In this document: positions 7,697-15,725 of the stretch, in pieces
Layout of the letters: every line of letters starts with the position of its first letter
Position numbering within the stretch: the stretch's first letter is position 1
NCBI GenBank assembly: GCA_046583095.1
Contig: JAYGDB010000113.1
Location: 1-38,913, forward strand
Direction: 5' to 3'
DNA from: JAJDAN01 sp046583095
GTDB lineage: Bacteria > Myxococcota_A > UBA9160 > UBA4427
Length of the DNA stretch: 38,913 nucleotides
Program-made: the position numbers and the translations under genes
Notes under the pieces: model-generated
Databases searched by the model: none
What the model saw: the letters and a program-made list of their open reading frames with translations, nothing else
What the model was told of the DNA's origin: nothing

Positions 7697-9337
7697 CTAC
7701 GCGTGGTGTCGCAGCACCCGCCCGGCGCGCGCGCCGGTGTGCTCGCCATCCATCACGTTGACCTGGCCGTTGACGATCGTGGCCTTGTAGCCCTTTGCGC
7801 GTTGGATGAAGCGCGGCGCGCCGCCCGGGAAGTCATGGACCAGCTCGGGCTGACACTCGGCGACCGTGTCGAGATCGAAGACGTTGACGTCGGCCCGCTT
7901 ACCGACCGCCAGGGTTCCACGATCGCTGACACCCAGCACACGCGCCGGGCCGGAGGTCAACCGGCGGATGCCCTCGGCCAGGCTGTAGAGACCGTGCTCT
8001 CGGACCCAGTAGGACAGCACGAAGCTGCACCAACCCGCGTCCATGATCTGCGAAACGTGCGCGCCGGCGTCACCCAGGCTCGGGAAGATATTGTCGCTCT
8101 CGAAGAGATCGCTGAGTTCTCCCAGGTCCTGGTTGAACATGCGCAGATTGAAGAGACCCTTGCCGTCACTCTCGCGCGACAGCCGTAGGAAGGTCTCCAC
8201 GAATTCCTCACTCGCGGCCTCGCCCATTGCCGCAACGTTGCTCTGTCTGGGCAGCGTGTAGTCGGGCGTCTCGCCATCACCCAGATAGAAGACCTGCTTG
8301 AGGTCGAAGCGCCGCGGGGTGCCTATGCCTTCCTCGACGAGCTTCGCAGCCGTGTCCGCATCGTTGATCGCGGCGAGACGACCCGCCAGGTCGAGCTTGC
8401 GCAGCATCTTCCAGGTTTCGCCCGCGAACGGCAGATTGGACTGCAGTCCGAAGATGAAGCCAGAGCCGCGCACCTGCGTGATTGCGGTGATATCGCGTCC
8501 CTTGCAAAGCTCGTCGAGACGCTTGGCCTGCGCGCGTCCACTGCCCTTGTCGGGGCCCGCGCCGTAACTGAACAGGATGCGACCCTGAGTCGTGTCGGAG
8601 ATGGCCTTCAGGACCTCGAAGTCCGCACCGACTGCCTGAATCAAGCCGTCCCGCGGTCCCACGGCCTTGGCGATCTCGCACAGTTCCTGGGGATCCGCGA
8701 AGGTACCCGGGATCGAGCGGCCATCGGGCAGCTTGTGAGGCGCATAGCGATTGGTGGAGAAGCCCACCGCTCCGCTGTCGATCGCCTTGCCGACGATGTC
8801 GGCCATCTGCCGCCGTTCGTCGTCGCTGGCCTGCTCCTCGACTGCGCGCTCGCCCATCACGTAGTAACGCACGGCACAGTGGCCGACCATGCCAGCGACG
8901 TTGATGCCCGGATCCAGCTTGTCGAGGGCGTCGAGATAGCCTCCGTAGTCTTCCCAGGTCCAGGGCAGGCCCGTCAGAATGGCGTGCTTCGGGATGTCTT
9001 CGACCGTCTCCATCATGCCGGCCAGCAAGTCGCGGTCGCTGGGCTTGCAGGGCGCGAAGGTGACACCGCAGTTCCCCATCAACGCGGTGGTCACACCGTG
9101 CCAACTCACGGGGGTCAAGGCGGGATCCCAGCCGATCTGTGCATCCAAATGAGTGTGCAGATCGATGAATCCGGGGCTCACCACGTGGCCCTCGGCGTCG
9201 ATCTCCTGCTTGCCTCGTTCATCCACCTTGCCAACGGCCGTAATCAGGCCATCGTCGATGGCGACATCGCCGGGAGCCGCTTCGGCCCCCGTGCCGTCAA
9301 CAATCTTGCCGGAGCGGATCACGAGGTCATGGGCCAT
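7697..9337 (-). CDS. N-acyl-D-amino-acid deacylase-like amidohydrolase
   Basis: A 546-aa metal-dependent amidohydrolase of the D-aminoacylase / dihydroorotase-like group, expected to hydrolyse an amide, possibly an N-acyl amino acid. The metal motif HTHLD is at about residues 61-65, the bridging-Cys segment GNCGV at about 92, GHC near 152 and the late Asp in GDAGAH. The start MAHDLVIRSG is typical of the family and follows GGAGGAACCC. The gene heads a leftward group with a carboxyltransferase and an extended SDR. Many uncultured bacteria carry amplified families of this type whose true substrate is unknown, so 'D-amino acid' should be read as family naming only. Confidence 0.9.
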   Translation of the reverse strand: MAHDLVIRSGKIVDGTGAEAAPGDVAIDDGLITAVGKVDERGKQEIDAEGHVVSPGFIDLHTHLDAQIGWDPALTPVSWHGVTTALMGNCGVTFAPCKPSDRDLLAGMMETVEDIPKHAILTGLPWTWEDYGGYLDALDKLDPGINVAGMVGHCAVRYYVMGERAVEEQASDDERRQMADIVGKAIDSGAVGFSTNRYAPHKLPDGRSIPGTFADPQELCEIAKAVGPRDGLIQAVGADFEVLKAISDTTQGRILFSYGAGPDKGSGRAQAKRLDELCKGRDITAITQVRGSGFIFGLQSNLPFAGETWKMLRKLDLAGRLAAINDADTAAKLVEEGIGTPRRFDLKQVFYLGDGETPDYTLPRQSNVAAMGEAASEEFVETFLRLSRESDGKGLFNLRMFNQDLGELSDLFESDNIFPSLGDAGAHVSQIMDAGWCSFVLSYWVREHGLYSLAEGIRRLTSGPARVLGVSDRGTLAVGKRADVNVFDLDTVAECQPELVHDFPGGAPRFIQRAKGYKATIVNGQVNVMDGEHTGARAGRVLRHHA

Positions 9338-9357
9338 GGGTTCCTCCGTTCGATGTC

Positions 9358-9380
9358 TTGCTTGACTCTAGGGCAAGCAA
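9358..9380. promoter_or_regulatory. Inverted repeat upstream of the amidohydrolase, possible operator
   Basis: TTGCTTG, 9 bp, then CAAGCAA: a perfect 7-bp inverted repeat centred about 32 bp upstream of the amidohydrolase ATG. On the minus strand a -10-like TAGAGT lies in the spacer, so a bound dimeric repressor would cover the promoter. The function is inferred from position and symmetry. Confidence 0.4.
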
Positions 9381-9424
9381 AGCGGGCCGGCTTCCCCGGC
9401 GCGAGCGCGCAGGCGGACGTTGCC

Positions 9425-9814
9425 CTACGGCGAATCCTCTTCGTACCAGTCCTGGCCGAAGACGACCGTGATGCCGTTGGGGTCGCGCACCGAGAAATCG
9501 CGAATGCCGTAGGGGCGATTCCCGAGCGGCATGGTGACCTCGGCGCCTCGATCGACGACTTCCCGGTGGCATCCGTCGACGTCCTTGACCCACTGGAACA
9601 GCTCGACGCCGGTCGGCTGACTGTCTCCGCGTGCGAAGTGAATCGCCGCGTTGTCTCTCCAGACCACCGTGTAGTCGTCGCTCGTGCCCTCGGGATCCGA
9701 ACGAAATCCGAGCACGTCGCGATAGAACGTCGCAGTCGCCGTCACATCCGGCACGTGCAGGATCGGCGCTCCCTGGATGATCTGTTCGGGGTTAGAAGTC
9801 GGTCGATCAGGCAT
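9425..9814 (-). CDS. VOC superfamily (glyoxalase/bleomycin-resistance-like) protein
   Basis: A 129-aa single-domain vicinal-oxygen-chelate protein. It shows the paired beta-alpha-beta-beta-beta pattern, beginning with PILHVPDVTATATFYRDVLGF and ending with a DPNGITVVFGQ segment that usually supplies a metal ligand or the last strand. ATG 9814 is chosen because a perfect AGGAGG precedes it by 7 nt; the frame remains open upstream to 10015 without homology. VOC proteins range from glyoxalases to dioxygenases and resistance proteins, so no reaction is assigned. It stands alone and is divergent from the membrane-protein gene at 9975. Confidence 0.85.
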   Translation of the reverse strand: MPDRPTSNPEQIIQGAPILHVPDVTATATFYRDVLGFRSDPEGTSDDYTVVWRDNAAIHFARGDSQPTGVELFQWVKDVDGCHREVVDRGAEVTMPLGNRPYGIRDFSVRDPNGITVVFGQDWYEEDSP

Positions 9815-9821
9815 GCCGGAC

Positions 9822-9859
9822 CTCCTGAAACAGATTCTAACCATACGACTGTTCAGGAG
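9822..9859. promoter_or_regulatory. Inverted repeat over the VOC gene's -10 and Shine-Dalgarno
   Basis: CTCCTGAAACAG, 15 bp, then CTGTTCAGGAG: 11 paired bases with a single bulged A. On the minus strand one arm contains the Shine-Dalgarno AGGAGG of the VOC gene, and the spacer contains TAGAAT, a 5-of-6 match to a -10 box. It may be an operator over the promoter or, if transcription starts further up, a hairpin hiding the ribosome site. Confidence 0.45.
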
Positions 9860-9974
9860 CCAGAAAAGAGGATCTCCGCGAAGCAACATGCCTTGCAACC
9901 TGGGCTGGGAGTTCCATCCTCTACCCCGCGTCGGAATGGTTGGTTGGGAGCCGGAAATCGAGGAGGGGGAAGCG

Positions 9975-10466
9975 ATGTCAGTGGTCGAGAAGATCCTGCC
10001 GAGGCAGGCGAGCAACGACTACCGGGGCAGCCCGATCGCCCTCTACGTGTTCGTGCTCCTCTCGCTGGTCATGGCGGGACGAAGCCTGATCCACTTTCTG
10101 AAAGACGACAGCGGGGTCAACTCGATCGCGACGATCCACATGTTTCCGGGCGACCCCGACCCCAACACCGTGATCTACATGTTCAGCGCACTGTGGGGGT
10201 CGCAACAGGCGATCATGGTGCTGCTCTACGGGGTCGTCCTCTTCCGCTACCGAAATCTCATCCCGCTGATGTACGTGGTGTTCCTCCTCGAGACCGGCTT
10301 TCGCGCAATCGTCGCAATCCTCCACCCCCTGACCGCAGAGCACTATCTGCGGACGCCTCCAGGGGCCTACGCCAACCTGCCAATGCTGGTGATTTCGGTC
10401 GCGATGCTGGTGCTCGCACTGCGAACTCGATCGACGCCAGGCGCAGCCCCAGAGACCGTCGACTGA
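9975..10466 (+). CDS. Small multi-pass membrane protein, unknown function
   Basis: A 163-aa protein with about four hydrophobic segments, near residues 22-42, 61-82, 90-112 and 130-150. Short polar loops include a charged HFLKDDSG stretch and a HPLTAEHYLRTP loop. I do not recognise a family; the size and layout recall small DUF4345-like membrane proteins, but I cannot confirm that. ATG 9975 follows GAGGAGGGGGAAGC; the frame open from 9777 has no membrane character before this Met. It is divergent from the VOC gene and convergent with the RraA-like gene. Confidence 0.75.
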   Translation: MSVVEKILPRQASNDYRGSPIALYVFVLLSLVMAGRSLIHFLKDDSGVNSIATIHMFPGDPDPNTVIYMFSALWGSQQAIMVLLYGVVLFRYRNLIPLMYVVFLLETGFRAIVAILHPLTAEHYLRTPPGAYANLPMLVISVAMLVLALRTRSTPGAAPETVD

Positions 10467-10502
10467 TCGCCGGTGGGCTCACTGGGCGTTCCATGCACGC
10501 GC

Positions 10503-11195
10503 TCAGTGCTCGCGGCGACCCGTCATCAGCGAGCGCAGGGTTTCGAAGTCGAAGTCCGGCTTCTTGCTGGCCTCGATCAGCACCGACTCGCCCTTGCCGA
10601 TCGCGACTGCAGCCTCCGGCAAGCTCGCTGCAAGGTCGTTCGGGATCACGACGGCGCCGTGCCGATCGGCGTGCACGAGATCTCCGGGGCGAACCTGCAT
10701 GCCGTGGACGGTCACGGGGATCTCCCACTCCACCGCGTGCACGAACGCATGGGAGGGCCCCACGTTGCCCGCGAGCACCTGGAAACCCTCGGCGAGTTCG
10801 TCGAGGTCGCGCACGCTGCCGTTCGTGATGACCCCGAGCGAGCCGAGGCCCCGATGCAGGTGGGTCTGCACCTCTCCCCACCAGGCGCCCACGCCGGCTG
10901 ACGGGTCGAGGTCTTCGACCACGGTGATCGTAGGATGCGGGGGCGCAGCCACGGACTCGTAGTAGGCGAGGCGGGCCTCGCGATCGGCAGCGGCATCCCT
11001 CGAGGAGGGCTGGACCGCTCGGATCGTCGCAGTGCGCGCATAGCCGACGATCGGCGCTAGCTCGGGACGCACGCAGACGAGCGGGCGCGTGGTGTAGCCG
11101 TAGCCGGTGCGCTCGGGTGCCACGCGCTCGAGCGCATTGCAAACGGTCGGGGTGTCAAAGGCCTTCAGGGCTTCGAGCAACTCGGGAGTCGTCAT
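10503..11195 (-). CDS. RraA-family protein, HMG-aldolase-like
   Basis: A 230-aa member of the RraA / 4-hydroxy-4-methyl-2-oxoglutarate aldolase family. The core GVITNGSVRDLDE carries the Arg-Asp pair that binds substrate and Mg2+ in the aldolases. The C end has the usual PGDLVHADRHGAVVIP segment. Members either cleave 2-keto-4-hydroxy acids to pyruvate plus an aldehyde/keto acid or, in the E. coli RraA branch, inhibit RNase E. Divergent 2-hydroxyacid dehydrogenases here favour the aldolase or a related decarboxylase role. The start is ATG 11195 or the GTG two codons earlier at 11201; neither has a strong ribosome site. Confidence 0.88.
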   Translation of the reverse strand: MTTPELLEALKAFDTPTVCNALERVAPERTGYGYTTRPLVCVRPELAPIVGYARTATIRAVQPSSRDAAADREARLAYYESVAAPPHPTITVVEDLDPSAGVGAWWGEVQTHLHRGLGSLGVITNGSVRDLDELAEGFQVLAGNVGPSHAFVHAVEWEIPVTVHGMQVRPGDLVHADRHGAVVIPNDLAASLPEAAVAIGKGESVLIEASKKPDFDFETLRSLMTGRREH

Positions 11196-11237
11196 ACTCA
11201 CTTGATATCACAGCCCAGGCGTCCGAGGATCCGGGCC

Positions 11238-12314
11238 ATGAAGCGCTTCCAGGTTCCGGACGAGATCGCGATCCGCGTCCCCCACGGCGACATGCACGCG
11301 GCGGTCGTGGGGATCTTCGGAGCGCTCGGCTGCCCCCGGGACGATCGGCGGCGCTGCGCGGACGCCCTGCTCTACGCCGACCTGCGCGGCATCGACTCGC
11401 ACGGGGTCAGCAACATGATGCCGATCTACGTGGCCATGCTGAAGCAGGGCTACGTGAACCCCACCCCGAAGCTCCGGGTGCTACGAGAAGCCGACGCGAC
11501 CGCGACGGTCGACAACGACCGAGGCCTTGGCCTGACGATCGGACCCCAGTGCATGGAACTCGCGCTCGACAAGGCGGAGCGCTGCGGCATCGGCTCGGTC
11601 GTCGCGACCAATGGACGGCACTTCGGTGCCGCCGCCTACCACGCCTCCCTGGCACTCGAGCGCGACATGATCGGCCTGGCCCTCACCGTCGGAGGCCTCG
11701 AGGTGGCCCCCACGTTCGGTGCCGAGGCACGGGTCGGCCTGAACCCGATCGGCATCGCGGTCCCCGCGCGGGACGAGCCTCCGTTCATCTTCGATGCCTC
11801 GATGAGCTCGATCGCGGGCAACAAGATGCGAATCGCGAAGCGACTGGGCTCGACCGTCCTGCCGGGTTGGATCGCAACCCCGGACGGCACACCGATCATG
11901 CACGAGTCCCCGGTGCCCGACGAGTTTCTGATGCTGCCACTCGGCGGCACTCGCGAGATCGGCTCACACAAGGGCTACGGTCTGGCCGTGATGGTCGACA
12001 TCCTGTCCGGGCTCCTCGGCGGCGATCCCGCCGGCTTCGAGCGCGAGCCGGGAGACATCTCGCACCACTTCCTCGCGTACCGCGTCGATGCATTCAGCGA
12101 CCTCGAAGGCTTCAAGGACCGCATGGACGTGTATCTGCGCGGGCTGCGCGAGACCAAGCCTGCTCCGGGACAGGAGCGCGTTCTCTACGCCGGGCTTCCC
12201 GAGCACGAGGCCGAAGTCGATCGCCGCGCTCGCGGCATCCCCTACCACCCCGACGTGGTCGAGTGGTTCCGCAAGACCGCCGCCGAACTCGGGTCGGAGC
12301 ACCCGTTGCCATGA
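11238..12314 (+). CDS. LDH2/MDH2-family malate/L-lactate/L-sulfolactate-type dehydrogenase
   Basis: A 358-aa NAD(P)-dependent oxidoreductase of the Ldh2/Mdh2 family, which oxidises 2-hydroxyacids such as malate, L-lactate, sulfolactate or ureidoglycolate. Visible are the catalytic DSHGVS motif (about residues 54-59), the GLNPIGIAVP substrate/cofactor segment and the late GSHKGYGLA motif. ATG 11238 follows GAGGATCCGGGCC; an upstream TTG at 11202 is less likely. The stop overlaps the next start by 4 bp, so translation is coupled. It starts only 42 bp from the divergent RraA-like gene. Confidence 0.9.
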   Translation: MKRFQVPDEIAIRVPHGDMHAAVVGIFGALGCPRDDRRRCADALLYADLRGIDSHGVSNMMPIYVAMLKQGYVNPTPKLRVLREADATATVDNDRGLGLTIGPQCMELALDKAERCGIGSVVATNGRHFGAAAYHASLALERDMIGLALTVGGLEVAPTFGAEARVGLNPIGIAVPARDEPPFIFDASMSSIAGNKMRIAKRLGSTVLPGWIATPDGTPIMHESPVPDEFLMLPLGGTREIGSHKGYGLAVMVDILSGLLGGDPAGFEREPGDISHHFLAYRVDAFSDLEGFKDRMDVYLRGLRETKPAPGQERVLYAGLPEHEAEVDRRARGIPYHPDVVEWFRKTAAELGSEHPLP

Positions 12315-13285
12315 CCCCCGAGAAGCCGCTCGCTTGCATCTGCTTGCCGCTCGAGCCCGAACTCGAGGCCCGCATCGAGGCCTCCTGCCGGCTCGAGCGC
12401 GTCTCGTGGGCGGCTCCGCTCGACGCACTCATCGAGGCGGTGCGAGACGCCGACGGCCTGTTGATCAGCAATCGACTTCCGATCGGCGATGAGGTGTTCG
12501 CGGCCGCGCCGAAGCTGCGGGTGCTCGCGGGCGTCGGCGTGGGCTACGACGCGTTCGACGTCGCAGCGGCCACGAAGCGCGGTATCGCCGTCTCGAATAC
12601 GCCCGACGTACTCACGCACGCGGTCGCCGATCTGGTGCTGGGCCTGTTGTTCGCGCTGTCGCGTTCGCTGCTCGAAAACGCCGAATACGTGCGCAGCGGC
12701 GGCTGGAGCCAGGCGGCCCGGCCACCCGGCCTCGGATTCGACGTGCGCGGCCGTACGCTCGGCGTGGTGGGAATGGGCCGCATCGGCCAGGTCGTCACGG
12801 CGCGCGCACAGGCTCTCGGCATGCGCACGCTCTGGAATGACGTGTTCTCGGAGCTGCCGTCCGGCGCGCCGCAGAGTGAATATCGCGAGCTTCCGGATCT
12901 GCTCCGCGAGTCGGACGTGGTTAGCCTCCACACCGACTTGAACCCGACCTCGCACCACCTGATCGGCGCCGACGAACTCGCGTGCATGCAGCCGCACGCG
13001 GTGCTCATCAACACGGCGCGCGGACCGGTCGTCGACCAGACCGCGCTCGTCGCGGCCCTCGAGACCGGCACCCTCGCGGCCTGCGGGCTCGACGTGCTCG
13101 AGCAAGAGCCCCCGGCCGCAGACGACCCCATCCTGGCGCTTCCCAACGCACTCGTCGTCCCGCACATCGGCAGCGCGACCGAGCAGACCCGCTACGCGAT
13201 GCGCGAACTCGCGGTACGCAACCTGCTGGCAGTACTGACCGGCGAGCCGCCGCCGACCTGCCTGAACCCCGAGGTCCTCGACTGA
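12311..13285 (+). CDS. D-isomer-specific 2-hydroxyacid dehydrogenase
   Basis: A 324-aa NAD-dependent dehydrogenase of the D-2-hydroxyacid / phosphoglycerate / glyoxylate-reductase family. The NAD fingerprint GMGRIG is at about residue 156. The catalytic Arg is in NTARG, the Glu in DVLEQEPP and the His in PHIGSAT. The start overlaps the previous stop as ATGA, so the pair is translated together. An L-type and a D-type 2-hydroxyacid dehydrogenase joined in one operon would allow stereo-inversion of a hydroxy acid through its 2-keto acid. That is an inference from the pairing; the substrate is unknown. Confidence 0.92.
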   Translation: MTPEKPLACICLPLEPELEARIEASCRLERVSWAAPLDALIEAVRDADGLLISNRLPIGDEVFAAAPKLRVLAGVGVGYDAFDVAAATKRGIAVSNTPDVLTHAVADLVLGLLFALSRSLLENAEYVRSGGWSQAARPPGLGFDVRGRTLGVVGMGRIGQVVTARAQALGMRTLWNDVFSELPSGAPQSEYRELPDLLRESDVVSLHTDLNPTSHHLIGADELACMQPHAVLINTARGPVVDQTALVAALETGTLAACGLDVLEQEPPAADDPILALPNALVVPHIGSATEQTRYAMRELAVRNLLAVLTGEPPPTCLNPEVLD

Positions 13286-13312
13286 CAGGCTGACCCGAGA
13301 GCCCGGCCACTC

Positions 13313-15529
13313 TTACGGCAAGCGAAATGCCGTAAGGCGCGCGGGCTGCGTCGCGCCCCCCGTCGCAATCACGATGAACTGGCGACCTCCGGCCGCGTAG
13401 GTCATTGGCGGGGCCATTTCATGAGCGCCTTCCAAACCGTGGCGCCAGAGCAGCACGCCGGAGGCATTGTCGAGCGCGCGCAGTTCCGCCTGACCGTTGC
13501 CTTGGCCTCCGCCCAGGAACAGCAACCGCTTCGTGGCCAGCAGACCCGGCGCGGCCCCGATGTCTCCGAGATCCGGCAAGTCGAGCCCGGCAAGCAGCCC
13601 ATGCCCTCGCGGGCCCGGGCCGTTCGCAACCTTCCAGGCGATCTCGCCGGTATCCAGCGCGTAGGCGGTGATGCTGGCCCACGGCGGCTTGACCAGCGGG
13701 AGCCCTCCCCTAATGAAAGGGAACGAGGGATCGACCATGTAGTCGAAGCCGAAGCTCTTGCGACGCACCTTGCGAGCCTTCAACAAGGTCGGTAGCCGGC
13801 GCGATGCGACGTAGAGCATGCGTGTCTCGGGGTCGAATGCGGCACCCCCCCAGTTGGCGCCGCCACCGATCCCCGGCAGCACCAGAGTCCCCTGCGTCGA
13901 AGGCGGCTCGAACAACGGCCCGAGCCGGTTGCCTTTGACGGCCCGAAGCGCGCGTCGCCGCACTTCGGGAGTCAGATCGATCAAGTCATCGGGCCCGATG
14001 CCCTGGAGTTCGAAGGGCGGGGGCCAGGTAGGAAACGGTTGCGTCGCCGAGGCCTGCTCCTCGGGGAGCGAGCTTGCGGGCACGGGCCGCTCCTCGATCG
14101 GCCACAGCGGTTTTCCGGTCACCCGATCGAACACGTACAAGAAGCCCGTCTTGCCGACCTGCGCCACGGCCTTCACCGGCTGTCCCTCGAACTGGATATC
14201 GGCAACGATCGGCGCGGCCGGCAGATCGTAGTCCCAGATGTCGTGGTGCACGGTCTGGAAGTGCCAGATACGTTGGCCCGTGCGTGCATCGACGGCTACG
14301 AGTGACGTACCGAAGAGGTTGTCTCCGGGCCTCGAGCCGCCGTAGTTGTGGTGCGTCGGCGCCGTCACGGGTAGGTAGACGTGACCGAGTTCGGGGTCGC
14401 AGCTCATCATCGACCAGACATTGGTGTTGCCCATCCACTTCCAGGAGTCGTCCCCCCAGGTTTCGTTCCCGAACTCACCCTGCTGCGGAACCGTCTTGAA
14501 CACCCAAGTCGGCTCGCCGCTGTGCACGTCGAATCCGCGCACGTCGCCGAGCGGCACGTTCTGCTTCCAGCGCTTGCCCTGCCCCTGGTGGGAGCCGTCC
14601 GACGGCTGGTTGCCGACGACCACCGTATCCCCGCAGAGTGCGGGTGGATAACTCCAGGTCGTGGCCGTGGCCGGCAATGGCCGCCTGAGCCCAACCGTCA
14701 GATCGACACGACCCTGCTTGCCGAAGTCCCGAATCGGCTTCCCGGTTTGGGCTGAGAGCGCGATCAGCGACCCATCGGTCGTCAACAACCGGATGCGGTC
14801 GCCGTTGGCATCGCGGTGGTACGCGAGGCCGCGCGTCGAGAAGCCGAACATCGGGGGACGCGGCCCCTTGCTGGTGCCGGGATCGAAGCGCCAGAGCCTC
14901 TCTCCCGAGATGGGATCGAGCGCAACCACCACCGAGTAGCGGGTACGAACGAAAAGCCGACCCCCCGCCATCAGCGGCGTGCCCTTGAACGCGTCCGGCA
15001 GCTTCGCGCCCAGCGTCCGATCGAAGAACCCGACCTGCTTCCTGGCTTCCCACACCCACGCGACTTGCAACTGATCCAGATTGGCCGGCTCGATCTGATC
15101 CAACGCTGAATACTTGCGAGCCTGGAGATCCCCGCTGTACGCCGGCCAGTCGCCATGCGAGGTCGTGTAGTCGAATGGCCGGCTCTTGTCCGACTCGAGC
15201 GCTTCGATGCGCGGCAGGTCGGCGATCCCGGGGGCATGACCGCTTGGCGCGGGCTCTGTCCGTGTCACGACGGGATCGCGTGACGCGAGCCAGTCGACCT
15301 CGATGGCATCGACACCGCGCCGCTCGCGTTCGCGAACGAGCCAGTTGCCGCGCTCGTTCCGAGCTTCACCCCCGGACGCCAACCCATGGCAGAAGCCGCA
15401 GTCCGTCGCGCCGTACTTCTGTGCACCAGACAGGTAGTCGGGCCTGGCCGAGGCCGGCACTGCCCAGAGGACGACCATGGCGGCGACAGCGAACTGCTTG
15501 CTCTTGAAACTGCCGCTGGACACCTGCAC
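13313..15529 (-). CDS. Exported PQQ-dependent dehydrogenase with an N-terminal haem-c motif
   Basis: A 738-aa quinoprotein predicted to oxidise an alcohol or sugar in the periplasm. A signal peptide ends near ASA-R29. A single CGFCH haem-c motif lies at residues 44-48, inside a short cytochrome-like stretch. From about residue 125 an eight-bladed PQQ propeller follows, with DWPAYSGDLQ at the first blade and repeated W/G docking motifs such as TGQRIWHFQ. The membrane/glucose-dehydrogenase branch (GdhB/quinate type) is the nearest look. Usual relatives have a membrane N-terminus or a C-terminal cytochrome, so the N-terminal haem site is unusual. The GTG start at 15529 lacks a clear ribosome site and is uncertain. 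It is convergent with 13285. Confidence 0.88.
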   Translation of the reverse strand: MQVSSGSFKSKQFAVAAMVVLWAVPASARPDYLSGAQKYGATDCGFCHGLASGGEARNERGNWLVRERERRGVDAIEVDWLASRDPVVTRTEPAPSGHAPGIADLPRIEALESDKSRPFDYTTSHGDWPAYSGDLQARKYSALDQIEPANLDQLQVAWVWEARKQVGFFDRTLGAKLPDAFKGTPLMAGGRLFVRTRYSVVVALDPISGERLWRFDPGTSKGPRPPMFGFSTRGLAYHRDANGDRIRLLTTDGSLIALSAQTGKPIRDFGKQGRVDLTVGLRRPLPATATTWSYPPALCGDTVVVGNQPSDGSHQGQGKRWKQNVPLGDVRGFDVHSGEPTWVFKTVPQQGEFGNETWGDDSWKWMGNTNVWSMMSCDPELGHVYLPVTAPTHHNYGGSRPGDNLFGTSLVAVDARTGQRIWHFQTVHHDIWDYDLPAAPIVADIQFEGQPVKAVAQVGKTGFLYVFDRVTGKPLWPIEERPVPASSLPEEQASATQPFPTWPPPFELQGIGPDDLIDLTPEVRRRALRAVKGNRLGPLFEPPSTQGTLVLPGIGGGANWGGAAFDPETRMLYVASRRLPTLLKARKVRRKSFGFDYMVDPSFPFIRGGLPLVKPPWASITAYALDTGEIAWKVANGPGPRGHGLLAGLDLPDLGDIGAAPGLLATKRLLFLGGGQGNGQAELRALDNASGVLLWRHGLEGAHEMAPPMTYAAGGRQFIVIATGGATQPARLTAFRLP

Positions 15530-15607
15530 CGCGCCAACCCTAGCCCGCCCGAGCCAGACCAGCAGCCTGTTTCGACGGCCGGTACGACCTCCCGCGGGCG
15601 CTGCGGT

Positions 15608-15621
15608 CGCCTACGTAGGCG
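15608..15621. promoter_or_regulatory. 14-bp perfect palindrome in the PQQ-DH / MDR divergent gap
   Basis: CGCCTACGTAGGCG lies in the 196-bp gap between two divergent genes, 79 bp from one start and 105 bp from the other. A dimeric regulator binding here could control both. No regulator gene lies nearby. Confidence 0.4.
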
Positions 15622-15725
15622 CTGTCCGTCCTGTCTATTCGTCGATAGGCTTCAGGCGAATCTTCAACTGTTCTGCATGGCGACGGCGCTGGTAAGCAAA
15701 CCTCGAACGAGATGAGGAGATCCTC

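Noticed and set aside
8735..10828. 697-codon open frame on the plus strand
   Set aside because: It runs across the amidohydrolase, VOC and membrane-protein genes in other frames and shows no domain.
11117..12310. Upstream part of a 722-codon frame that ends as the D-2-hydroxyacid dehydrogenase
   Set aside because: The first 398 codons are an out-of-frame reading of the LDH2-family gene; the true start is ATG 12311.
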